In this document: positions 53,219 through 61,132 of the stretch, piece after piece
Layout: every line of letters begins with the position of its first letter
How positions within the stretch are numbered: position 1 is the stretch's first letter
Origin: Spirulina subsalsa PCC 9445
GTDB lineage: Bacteria; Cyanobacteriota; Cyanobacteriia; Cyanobacteriales; Spirulinaceae
Assembly: GCF_000314005.1 (NCBI RefSeq)
Contig: NZ_JH980292.1
Coordinates: 1,815,725 to 1,879,724 of the forward strand
Direction of reading: 5' to 3'
DNA: 64,000 nt
Notes under the pieces: model-generated
Told to the model about the DNA's origin: nothing
Databases searched by the model: none
The model's input: only the letters and a program-made list of their open reading frames with translations
Program-made: the position numbers and the translations under genes

Positions 53219-53491
53219 ATGGTTATGTTGCCGCCCATAACCGTTTTGCGGAAAGGATATCGTTTATCCCGTTGGCAAAAATTCACCAAGTTGGAAATTC
53301 CCTCGGCGATGATTGGTTTAGTCTGGAATGGGATGATGAGTTTTGGTGGGGGATGGTTTTTTGTGGCGGCGAGTGAGGCGATTAGTGTTTTAAACCAGAG
53401 CTATACTTTGCCCGGAATTGGCTCTTATGTTGCTGAGGCGATCGCCCAAGAAGACCTGAAAGCCTTATTATGGTCGTTATTTACTATTGCT
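53219..53491 (+). pseudogene. Fragment of a NitT/TauT-type ABC permease gene
   Basis: An open frame of about 90 codons has GYRLSRWQKFTKLEIPSAMI, LVWNGMMSFGGGWFFVAASE and ISVLNQSYTLPGIGSYVAEA, the EAA-loop end and last part of a duplicated cyanobacterial permease that is normally about 560 residues. The start and most of the membrane part are missing. Homology stops near LLWSLFTIA at about 53490, exactly where the duplicated segment at 53492 begins. The ATG at 53219 is a coincidental start; the open frame continues to 53521. Confidence 0.75.
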
Positions 53492-53571
53492 CAAGATATA
53501 ATTAGGCTAGTACAAAGTTAATTCAGATTAAAAGTTATGACCACCACTGCCGATGATGTTTGGCGATTATT
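53492..53571 (+). repeat. Duplicated promoter and gene-start segment, copy 1
   Basis: About 80 bases from CAAGATATAATTAGG through TTGGCGATTATT, including the ATG and first 12 codons of the gene at 53537. A diverged copy lies at 54164-54258. The shared order is CAAGATATAAT, AGTTAATT, AGAT, AAAA, TTATGA, then GCCGATGA and GTTTGGCGATTATT. Confidence 0.8.
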
Positions 53572-54151
53572 AGCCGAATTAGTTGAAGCCCAAAAAGAAA
53601 CCGAGCGACGTTTTCAAGAAACCGATCATCGTTTTCAAGAAACCGAGCGACGTTTTCAAGAAACCGAACGTATTCTTAAAGAGCAATCTGAGAAAACCGA
53701 TCGCCAAATTACCAGACTCAGCAAAGAAATTGGTAATCTGGGGGGAAAATGGGGGCGTTTTGTGGAAAATATGGTAGCTCCCGCTTGTGAAACTTTATTT
53801 GTCAATCGAGGTATTCCCGTCCATCAAGTGAGTCAACGAGTTAAAAAACGTCTGAACGGTAAAACCTTAGAAATTGATGTTTTGGTCACTAATGAAAATC
53901 ATGTTTTAGTGGTGGAAGTCAAAAGTAGTTTAAGTGTCGATGATGTGAAAGAATTAATCAAGAATCTAACAGAATTTAGGCAGTTTTTCCCTGAATATAA
54001 CCAAAAACAATTATATGGGGCAGTAGCAGGAATTGAAATCGAAGAAGGAGCGGATAAATATGCTTATCGTCAAGGTTTATTTGTTTTGGCACAAAGTGGA
54101 GAAACTGTATCGATTCTGAACGATGTTCAGTTTCAACCGAGAAATTGGTAA
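53537..54151 (+). CDS. DUF3782-type protein with coiled coil and PD-(D/E)XK-like domain
   Basis: 204 residues. The N-terminus MTTTADDVWRLLAELVEAQ is followed by four RFQETER-type heptads (about 24-48), a coiled coil encoded by about 21-base DNA repeats, then a nuclease-like domain with IDVLVTNENHVLVVEVKSSL (D...ExK arrangement). Such proteins are multicopy in cyanobacteria and resemble restriction-endonuclease folds; activity unknown. The ATG at 53537 lies within the duplicated segment also found in front of cobG. It may be cotranscribed with cobG, 72 bases downstream. Confidence 0.82.
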   Translation: MTTTADDVWRLLAELVEAQKETERRFQETDHRFQETERRFQETERILKEQSEKTDRQITRLSKEIGNLGGKWGRFVENMVAPACETLFVNRGIPVHQVSQRVKKRLNGKTLEIDVLVTNENHVLVVEVKSSLSVDDVKELIKNLTEFRQFFPEYNQKQLYGAVAGIEIEEGADKYAYRQGLFVLAQSGETVSILNDVQFQPRNW

Positions 54152-54163
54152 GGGCTTGAAAAA

Positions 54164-54258
54164 CAAGATATAATCGGGTTAGTGTCAAGTTAATTTAGAT
54201 GAAAAATTATGAGATGAAAAATTATGAGCAGCACCGCCGATGACGTTTGGCGATTATT
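54164..54258 (+). repeat. Duplicated promoter and gene-start segment, copy 2 (fused to cobG)
   Basis: Diverged copy of 53492-53571, with an added tandem 15-base duplication, AGATGAAAAATTATG twice (54198-54227). It provides the ATG at 54224 and the codons MSSTADDVWRLF, matching MTTTADDVWRLL of the upstream gene, and then runs in frame into cobG. Confidence 0.8.
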
Positions 54259-55750
54259 TTCTAATTACTTCTCTGCGTTGCATGGAGAACAGATAACTGT
54301 GAATTGGTTAGTTAAAGCAAATGTTTGTCCCGGCTTATTTTATGGAACCCCTGCCCAAGACGGATTCTTAATCCGCATCCGCACACCGGGGGGATGGCTG
54401 ACGGCGCAACAGGGAAAGGCGATCGCACAACTCCTCGAACAATGGCAGACTACCATACAAGTAACCAATCGGGCAAATTTGCAAATTCGCGGCGTTCAAC
54501 AATCCCCTACCTTAGAAGATTTCCAAACCTTACAAAAACTAGGATTAGCCTCCCATAATCCCAGTATCGATCACCTGCGCAACATTATGGCCAGTCCCAC
54601 GGCCGGAATTGATCCTCAAGAATTAATGGACACTCGTCCGTTAATCCCAAAACTCGATCATTTTATTCAAAATCATCCCGTCCTAGCCGCCTTAAGTCCT
54701 AAATTTAGTATAGGAATTGATGGCGGAGGTACGGTAGGAATAGGCACTCGTTCCACCCTAGCCGCAGAACACCGCTATAATGAGATTCAATTGTCTGCAA
54801 TTGTCCTCAATTCTCAGCCCCATTTACCCCCTACTTTAGGCTTTCGCTTGGCACTGGGAGGGGATAGAAAATTATATAATACTGACTTATTTATGAAGCC
54901 AGAAAACGCCTTAGCCGTTGTCTGGGCTTTCGTCAGTGTTTATGTCGATTATGTTCAACAAACCCCCTTAATCCAAGGCAAAAAACCTCGGATGAAACAC
55001 TTGCTCAAGGATTGGGGAGTTGAAAAATATATAGCACAAGTTCAGTCTCAATTCAATCCTCCTGTGGAAAGAATTAAGCCAACAGTTTCCGATTCAGACT
55101 TACCCACTCCACCTTATTTTTATCTAGGCATTCACCCTCAAAAGCAAGCCGGATTATCTTATATTGGTATAGCCTTAAAACTCGGACAATTGACCGCCCC
55201 TCAACTAAGGGGATTAGTGGAATTATCCGAAACCTTTGGCCGTCATTACTTACGATTAACCCCTTGGCAGAGCCTTATATTACCCGATATTCCTGAGCAA
55301 AAACTCTCCGAATTGTTACCCCAACTGACCGAATTAGGACTATCATCGGCTGGGGGATGGGAAGCCGGGATTGTGGCCTGTGGAGGAAAACCCGGTTGTG
55401 GGAAAGCGGCCACTGAAACCCAAGTTCATGCTTCAATCTTAACCGATTATTTAAACAAACACTTACCCGGTCATTCTCCTGTTAATATTCATTTAACAGG
55501 TTGTCCGAAGTCCTGCGCTCAACCTAGTCCAGCAGAAATCACACTTTTGGGAACTACCCTTGAAGAAAATGAGCAAATTATCACAGGATATCAAGTCTAT
55601 ATCGGTGATTCTCCCCTAGAGAGCTTACTGGATGCGCAAAACCCATTACAATCACCCTTAGTTGAGGATAAACTTTTGCCAATTTTAAACGAAATAAAAC
55701 AATTTTTAACCAGCCAAAATTTAAACCTAAAATTTAAACCTAAAATTTAA
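54224..55750 (+). CDS. cobG: Precorrin-3B synthase CobG with an acquired N-terminus
   Basis: 508 residues as an open frame. Sulfite/nitrite-reductase-fold enzyme of the oxygen-dependent cobalamin route, which converts precorrin-3A to precorrin-3B. Cluster ligands are in ACGGKPGCGKAATE (Cx5C) and LTGCPKSCAQP (Cx3C). The first about 25 residues are unusual: MSSTADDVWRLF copies the start of the gene at 53537. The original start may be the GTG at 54299 (VNWLVKANVCPGLFY), which has GGAG 11 bases upstream. It is followed by cobH after a 13-base tandem repeat that spans the stop. First gene of the ring-synthesis run. Confidence 0.9.
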   Translation: MSSTADDVWRLFSNYFSALHGEQITVNWLVKANVCPGLFYGTPAQDGFLIRIRTPGGWLTAQQGKAIAQLLEQWQTTIQVTNRANLQIRGVQQSPTLEDFQTLQKLGLASHNPSIDHLRNIMASPTAGIDPQELMDTRPLIPKLDHFIQNHPVLAALSPKFSIGIDGGGTVGIGTRSTLAAEHRYNEIQLSAIVLNSQPHLPPTLGFRLALGGDRKLYNTDLFMKPENALAVVWAFVSVYVDYVQQTPLIQGKKPRMKHLLKDWGVEKYIAQVQSQFNPPVERIKPTVSDSDLPTPPYFYLGIHPQKQAGLSYIGIALKLGQLTAPQLRGLVELSETFGRHYLRLTPWQSLILPDIPEQKLSELLPQLTELGLSSAGGWEAGIVACGGKPGCGKAATETQVHASILTDYLNKHLPGHSPVNIHLTGCPKSCAQPSPAEITLLGTTLEENEQIITGYQVYIGDSPLESLLDAQNPLQSPLVEDKLLPILNEIKQFLTSQNLNLKFKPKI

Positions 55751-55765
55751 ACCTAAAATTTAAAC
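55714..55765. repeat. Four copies of a 13-base tandem repeat across the cobG stop
   Basis: CTAAAATTTAAAC occurs three times and CCAAAATTTAAAC once, in a row (units at 55714, 55727, 55740 and 55753). The array encodes the last residues of CobG (NLNLKFKPKI) and continues past its TAA at 55748-55750. Thirteen is not a multiple of three, so a unit change would shift the frame of the tail. Confidence 0.92.
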
Positions 55766-55784
55766 CTTGGGAACAATAAATACA

Positions 55785-56411
55785 ATGGACTATATTCGCA
55801 ATGGTGAGGACATTTACCGCAAATCTTTTGCTATTATTCGCGCTGAAGCAAACTTAGAAAGTCTAGCTGATGATTTAGCTCAGGTGGCTGTTCGTCTCAT
55901 TCACTCCTGCGGGATGACTGATATTACACAAGACTTAGAAGCGTCACCGGATGCCGTGAAAATAGGGCGAAATGCCCTAAGTCAGGGAGTCTCCATTTTT
56001 TGTGATTCTCAAATGGTCGCTCACGGTATTACTAAAGCCCGTTTACCCAAAAATAATCCCATTATTTGTACACTCAATCATCCCGATGTTCCCGAAATAG
56101 CCCGTCAGATTAATAATACCCGGTCGGCGGCAGCTTTAGAGCTTTGGCGACCGGATTTAGGGGGAGCGGTGGTGGTCATTGGCAATGCACCGACCGCCCT
56201 TTTTCGCTTACTAGAATTACTGGATGAAAATGTCGCAAAACCTGCTTTAATTTTAGGGTTTCCGGTTGGATTTGTGGGAGCAGCAGAATCCAAAATGGAA
56301 TTAGCGGCCAATAGTCGCGGGGTGCCATTTATTACCCTACATGGACGTAGGGGAGGAAGTGCGATCGCCTCGGCCGCCATTAATGCCTTAGCCAAAGAGA
56401 GCGAATTATGA
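55785..56411 (+). CDS. cobH: Precorrin-8X methylmutase
   Basis: About 208 residues from the ATG at 55785 (an in-frame TTG at 55767 is less likely). CbiC/CobH family with IYRKSFAIIRAEANL, VRLIHSCGMTDI (the catalytic His of the family), ALSQGVSIFCDSQMVAHGI and PVGFVGAAESKMEL. It moves a methyl group from C11 to C12 to make hydrogenobyrinic acid. Its end overlaps cobI by four bases (ATGA). Second gene of the cluster. Confidence 0.95.
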   Translation: MDYIRNGEDIYRKSFAIIRAEANLESLADDLAQVAVRLIHSCGMTDITQDLEASPDAVKIGRNALSQGVSIFCDSQMVAHGITKARLPKNNPIICTLNHPDVPEIARQINNTRSAAALELWRPDLGGAVVVIGNAPTALFRLLELLDENVAKPALILGFPVGFVGAAESKMELAANSRGVPFITLHGRRGGSAIASAAINALAKESEL

Positions 56412-57112
56412 ATCAATTAGGAAAACTTTACGGATTAGGGGTAGGCCCCGGCGACCCAGAATTACTAACGCTGAAAGCACACCGGATTTTAACGACTGTC
56501 CCGGTAATTGCCTATCCTAGCTTAGAAAATGGCAAAGTTTTAGCCCGGTCAATTGTAGCGGATTTTATCCGTCCGGATCAGATTGAAATTCCTATGCCAT
56601 TACCCTTTAGTGTTGAGCGCAGTTCTCAACCCCATTATGATATAGCAGCCGAAAAGATTGCCGAACATTTAAATTTAGGTCGAGATGTGGCGGTGTTATG
56701 TGTCGGAGATCCGATGTTGTATGGCACGTTTATGTATATTTTTAATCGCCTCTGCGATCGCTTTTCCATTGAAGTTGTACCCGGAATTTCCTCGGTGATG
56801 GCCAGCGCTGCCATGTTGGGTGTCCCCATTACCTACCGCAATGATGTATTCAGTATAATGCCCGGAACTTTAGAGGCGGAAATTTTGCGCGATCGCCTAT
56901 CCGGGGTCGAGGCGGCCGCTATCATTAAATTAGGCCGTCATTTCTCTAAAGTTCGGGATATTCTAGACGAACTAGGGTTATTAGAACAGGCCCTTTATAT
57001 TGAACGAGCCACCCTACCCAATCAGCAAATTATTCCGATTACTGAAATCGATCCAGTTGCTGTTCCCTACTGGGCATTAATTTTAATTCCTAGTCGCACT
57101 AAACCGAAATGA
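56408..57112 (+). CDS. cobI: Precorrin-2 C20-methyltransferase
   Basis: 234 residues. Tetrapyrrole-methylase fold with YGLGVGPGDPELLTLKAHRI, the glycine loop VLCVGDPMLYGTFMYIF, GISSVMASAAMLGVP and AAIIKLGRHFSKV. It methylates C20 using SAM, giving precorrin-3A. It starts within the cobH stop (ATGA) and its own stop overlaps cobJ by four bases, so translational coupling is likely throughout. Confidence 0.95.
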   Translation: MNQLGKLYGLGVGPGDPELLTLKAHRILTTVPVIAYPSLENGKVLARSIVADFIRPDQIEIPMPLPFSVERSSQPHYDIAAEKIAEHLNLGRDVAVLCVGDPMLYGTFMYIFNRLCDRFSIEVVPGISSVMASAAMLGVPITYRNDVFSIMPGTLEAEILRDRLSGVEAAAIIKLGRHFSKVRDILDELGLLEQALYIERATLPNQQIIPITEIDPVAVPYWALILIPSRTKPK

Positions 57113-58518
57113 AAGCACCCGTCATTGTTATTTTAACAGAAACCAGCGTCACTGTTGCTCGTCAAATTCAAACGGTTTTAAAATCATCAGTAGTTTATGG
57201 CTTGAAAGATCGCACCCAGTCGGCGGATTTTACCTATACAAATTTTGGCGAAACCCTGCGAGAATTGTTCCAAACGGGAACGCCCATTATTGGCATTTGT
57301 GCGGCAGGAATTTTGATTCGCACAGTCGCCCCCTTATTAAGTAACAAGTGGCAAGAACCCCCGGTATTGGCGATCGCAGAAGATGGCAGCGCCGTAGTCC
57401 CTTTATTGGGAGGATTACAAGGGGTTAACGATCTCGCCCGTCAAATTGCCGCCCTGTTGCAAGTTTCCCCCGCTATTACAACCACAGGGGATATTCGCTT
57501 TAAAACGACTTTATTATCTCCCCCAGTAGGTTATCGGTTAGTGAATCCGGATGATGCCAAGGGGTTTATTTCAGACTTATTAGCGGGAGAAAAGGTAAAA
57601 ATCATCGGTCAAGCGGACTGGTTAACAAATAGCAATTTGCCCATTTCATCGGATGCAAACTTAACTATTCAGATTCAAGAAAAGAATAGCTTAGACGGGG
57701 CAAACCCTAGCCCCGATTGTTTAGTATATCTCGTTGAAGAGAGCCATAAAACAGGGAAATTAGCCATAGTGGGAACGGGACCCGGGGCTATGGATTGGAT
57801 GTCGCCCGAAGTGCGAGAGGTACTGGCAGAAGCAACGGATTGGGTGGGGTATAAAACCTATTTAAACTTGGTGGAAGCCCTGCGTAAACCGGAAATTATG
57901 CGCCATGAATCCGATAATCGGGTAGAACTGGATCGGGCAGAAATCGCCCTAGATTTAGCCGCTCAGGGGCGCTCTGTTGTGTTAGTCTCTTCTGGTGATC
58001 CGGGGATTTATGCCATGGCTTCGGCGGTTTTTGAGGTAATAGAGCAAAAGGCAAAACCGGAATGGGATGCGATCGCCATTCGGGTATGTCCGGGGATTTC
58101 CGCCATGCAGGGGGCGGCGGCGCGTGTTGGCGCACCGTTAGGCCATGATTTTTGTGTGATTTCCCTCTCCGATATTCTCAAATCGTGGGACGTGATTGCT
58201 CAACGGATTGAGTTAGCCGCACAAGCTGATTTTGCGATCGCCTTTTATAATCCAGTGTCTAAAGAGCGGACTTGGCAACTGGAGAAAGCTAAAGAAATTT
58301 TGTTACGATGGCGAGAGCCTCAAACTCCTGTCGTGTTGGTGCAGAATTTAGGGCGCAACGGGGAAAAGGTGACAGTCAAATCTCTAGAACAATTAACCCT
58401 TGAAGATGCCGATATGCGAACAGTCATTTTGATAGGTTCCAGTAAAACCCGGATCATTCGCCAAGGGAAAACAAAACAATGGATATATACTCCACGCCAC
58501 TATAGCCATCCGATTTAA
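57109..58518 (+). CDS. cobJ: Precorrin-3B C17-methyltransferase with N-terminal CbiG-like domain
   Basis: 469 residues. Residues about 1-215 resemble CbiG (GICAAGILIRTVAPLLSNKW, EDGSAVVPLLGGLQGVNDLA), and about 217-460 are the CobJ/CbiH methylase (IVGTGPGAMDWMSPEV, VLVSSGDPGIYAMASAVF, PGISAMQGAAARVGAPLGHD, AFYNPVSKERTWQL). CobJ methylates C17 with ring contraction. The CbiG part is the anaerobic-route lactone hydrolase, and such fusions are known in cyanobacteria. Last gene of the coupled run. Confidence 0.94.
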   Translation: MKAPVIVILTETSVTVARQIQTVLKSSVVYGLKDRTQSADFTYTNFGETLRELFQTGTPIIGICAAGILIRTVAPLLSNKWQEPPVLAIAEDGSAVVPLLGGLQGVNDLARQIAALLQVSPAITTTGDIRFKTTLLSPPVGYRLVNPDDAKGFISDLLAGEKVKIIGQADWLTNSNLPISSDANLTIQIQEKNSLDGANPSPDCLVYLVEESHKTGKLAIVGTGPGAMDWMSPEVREVLAEATDWVGYKTYLNLVEALRKPEIMRHESDNRVELDRAEIALDLAAQGRSVVLVSSGDPGIYAMASAVFEVIEQKAKPEWDAIAIRVCPGISAMQGAAARVGAPLGHDFCVISLSDILKSWDVIAQRIELAAQADFAIAFYNPVSKERTWQLEKAKEILLRWREPQTPVVLVQNLGRNGEKVTVKSLEQLTLEDADMRTVILIGSSKTRIIRQGKTKQWIYTPRHYSHPI

Positions 58519-58563
58519 GTTTTAATTCCTTGGTCACTTTAACCCGTATTACAGGGGGACTTC

Positions 58564-58743
58564 ATGCCCCTATTACCATCTATTGTTAATTGCTATAATA
58601 TAGCCGTCAAATTAAGAGTTACCCTTGACGACTTTGATCAAGCGGTTGTGCATAAGTTCGAGCAATTAGCGCAAGTCAAAACAATGGTGAAAATTGCAAT
58701 ATTTGCCGACCTCAATAAAAAGGTTTTACTGTTAGTTTTATGA
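58564..58743 (+). CDS. Small ORF (59 aa) coupled to a diguanylate cyclase gene
   Basis: ATG at 58564 with GGGGGA six bases upstream, stop TGA at 58741-58743. The last four bases (ATGA) overlap the ATG of the GGDEF gene at 58740. The product begins MPLLPSIVNCYNIAVKLRVT and ends in an aliphatic patch (KVLLLVL). Ribosome-binding site, coupling and clean frame favour a real short gene, perhaps a leader peptide or a regulator of the cyclase; no homologue is known to me. Confidence 0.42.
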   Translation: MPLLPSIVNCYNIAVKLRVTLDDFDQAVVHKFEQLAQVKTMVKIAIFADLNKKVLLLVL

Positions 58744-59924
58744 TTGACCTAGATTTAGGTACCGTTATCTTGATGATTTTTATTAGTTCCATATTACAAT
58801 TGATGGTGCTATGTGTTTTTGCTTGGTTTGCGAGGGAATATCAAGGGCTTTTTACTTATGCCTTGGGTATGTTTATATTTTTTCTAGGATATTTAGGGAT
58901 ATTTATTAACAATTCTATATTGTCTCGCAATCCTGATTTTACTTGGTTTATTGTATTAAATAATTGTCATATATTGGGTTCAATATTGTTTTATAGATTG
59001 GGGATATGTAAGTTTTTGAAAGCACGATTTTATTATATACGATGGATTTTGTTTTTTATAATATTTGCGCTCAGTCAAGTTTATTTAACCTATGAAATAA
59101 ATAGTTATTTTTTACGAAATTTGCTGATTTCGTTATTTGCTATCACTATCTATATGTTGATGGTGATTAATTTGGTTCAGATCAAAGCAGAAGGATTTAG
59201 AGCCGTGGCAGATGGGCTAGCTATTATTTTAATTGTGATTATCTTATTTTTTGGGTTTCGCATTTTTGCTTTACTTTCCGAATATACCCAATCCCCCATC
59301 GATCCAACCCTTGCCAATAGAGTTGGTTTTCTAATGGTATTTATCCTAGACTTTTTGCGAAACTTCTTCTTTGTTTTAATGGTGACTAACAAAATGTATT
59401 TTGATTTAAAGAAATCCTCTAAAACTGATTTCTTAACTCAGCTTTTAAATCGCAGAGCTTTAATGGATCTTGTTCAAGATTCTATCACAAAAAAATACAC
59501 GTCTTTTAGTATTATTTTGTTAGATATTGATCATTTTAAAAAAATCAATGATACCTATGGTCATGATGTGGGAGATTTAGTGTTAAAACAGGTGGCAAAT
59601 TTGCTGCAATCTCAAATGAATTCCTCGGACTTATTAGGACGTTGGGGAGGAGAAGAATTTTTAATCTTTTGCCCAGAATATTCACGGGATATTCTTTCCC
59701 AACGGCTGGAGAATCTCCGCTCCCAAGTGGAGATGATGGTCATTCATACTCCCCAAGGCGTGATTCACTGTACTATTAGCCTAGGAATTGCCAGTACAGC
59801 TATGGGATATGATAATTTTGAAGAACTGCTTAGGTCGGCGGATTTAGCTCTTTATCGAGCCAAAACAAACGGGCGCAATCGATTTGAATGGGGTCACTTT
59901 TTCTCCGATAATTATCTAATATAA
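58740..59924 (+). CDS. Membrane diguanylate cyclase (first of two paralogues)
   Basis: 394 residues. About seven hydrophobic segments in the first 225 residues form the membrane sensor; the GGDEF domain is about 230-385, with DFLTQLLNRRALMDL, DIDHFKKINDTYGHDVGDLV and GGEEF at 303-307. The position of the inhibitory RxxD is NSSD here, so feedback inhibition is probably absent. It is adjacent to a close paralogue 20 bases downstream. The ATG overlaps the stop of the 59-aa ORF. No signal ligand can be deduced. Confidence 0.87.
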   Translation: MIDLDLGTVILMIFISSILQLMVLCVFAWFAREYQGLFTYALGMFIFFLGYLGIFINNSILSRNPDFTWFIVLNNCHILGSILFYRLGICKFLKARFYYIRWILFFIIFALSQVYLTYEINSYFLRNLLISLFAITIYMLMVINLVQIKAEGFRAVADGLAIILIVIILFFGFRIFALLSEYTQSPIDPTLANRVGFLMVFILDFLRNFFFVLMVTNKMYFDLKKSSKTDFLTQLLNRRALMDLVQDSITKKYTSFSIILLDIDHFKKINDTYGHDVGDLVLKQVANLLQSQMNSSDLLGRWGGEEFLIFCPEYSRDILSQRLENLRSQVEMMVIHTPQGVIHCTISLGIASTAMGYDNFEELLRSADLALYRAKTNGRNRFEWGHFFSDNYLI

Positions 59925-59944
59925 TACAAAAAAGATTTGAGTAA

Positions 59945-61132
59945 ATGCTTAAGTTTGATCCAGCTACTATGATGCTCATGATTGCAATTTCTGCGATTTT
60001 GCAATCTGTGATTATTATAGGTCTTGCCCTATCTGCTAATCAGTATAAGGGCATTTCAAGCTATGCTATCGGTACAGTGTTGTCGTCTTTTGTTTTTTTA
60101 GCCATTGTCCTAGATACCAGTCTATTGAGTTCATGGGTGATACCACCTTGGATTATAAATTCTACTTTAGTCTATTCTATCTTGTGTTGTTCTTTTGGGG
60201 TTAATTTCTTTTTAGATCGCAAAATTTGTTATCCTAAATGGCTTTTTCTGGCGGCTCTTTTTCCTTTTATACAATTTTACTTTACTCAAAACTATGATTA
60301 TTTTTGGCGTAACTTTTTTACTTGTCTAGTCGGGAGTCTGTTTCATGGGCTAAGTTTTATTAACTTAATCCATTTAAAACAAATTGGGTTTAGAATCATA
60401 GCTCGTTGTCTAGCCCTTATTGTGTTTTTAACGATACTACTTTTTCAGGTTCGGATCATTTACTTAATCCCAACCAATACTCAAAGCCTATTACAGCCAA
60501 CGATTGCCAATATATTGACATTTTTTGGATTATTTATTTTAGATTTTCTGCGCCATTGCTTTTTTATGTTAATGGTTAGCCAGAGAATGTATTTTGACTT
60601 ACATCAGGTTGCTCAAACCGATTTTTTGACCCAGCTTTTGAATCGAGGGGCAATCACAAACTTAATTGAAAAAAGCATGGATGAGCAGGCTTACGCATTT
60701 TTTAGTCTCATTTTGCTGGATATTGATTATTTTAAAAAAATCAATGATACCTATGGTCATGATGTGGGGGATTTGGTCTTAAAACAGGTGGCAAAATTGC
60801 TTCAATCTCAGATGAACTCACAGGATTTAGTGGGACGTTGGGGGGGGGAGGAGTTTTTAATTTTTTGGCCGGAATGTTCTCCCGATTTGCTCACCCAACG
60901 GGTGGAAAATCTTCGGCATCAAGTGGAAACTATGGTGATTCGCAGTCCTCAAGGGGTAATTAGTTGTACAATTAGCCTAGGTGTTGCGACAAGAGCTATG
61001 GGAACTTATAGCTTTGATGAGGTGGTCAAAGCGGCGGATTTAGCGTTGTATCAGGTTAAAGAAAAGGGTCGCAATGGCTTTGAGTGGGTTAACCTTTCTG
61101 CACCACTAAAACCCCCATCAATCCCCCAGTAA
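59945..61132 (+). CDS. Membrane diguanylate cyclase (second paralogue)
   Basis: 395 residues, the same layout as the preceding gene: hydrophobic N-terminal half and a GGDEF domain with DFLTQLLNRGAITNLI, DIDYFKKINDTYGHDVGDLV and GGEEF. NSQD replaces the RxxD site, so this one also lacks the inhibitory site. The GGDEF halves are near-identical while the membrane halves differ more, fitting a tandem duplication with sensor divergence. Its 3' end overlaps menG by 44 bases on the opposite strand. Confidence 0.87.
   Translation: MLKFDPATMMLMIAISAILQSVIIIGLALSANQYKGISSYAIGTVLSSFVFLAIVLDTSLLSSWVIPPWIINSTLVYSILCCSFGVNFFLDRKICYPKWLFLAALFPFIQFYFTQNYDYFWRNFFTCLVGSLFHGLSFINLIHLKQIGFRIIARCLALIVFLTILLFQVRIIYLIPTNTQSLLQPTIANILTFFGLFILDFLRHCFFMLMVSQRMYFDLHQVAQTDFLTQLLNRGAITNLIEKSMDEQAYAFFSLILLDIDYFKKINDTYGHDVGDLVLKQVAKLLQSQMNSQDLVGRWGGEEFLIFWPECSPDLLTQRVENLRHQVETMVIRSPQGVISCTISLGVATRAMGTYSFDEVVKAADLALYQVKEKGRNGFEWVNLSAPLKPPSIPQ

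Noticed and set aside
55714-55765. Tandem 13-base repeat as CRISPR or plasmid iteron
   Set aside because: No spacers exist and it sits in coding sequence at the cobG end; no replication gene is adjacent.
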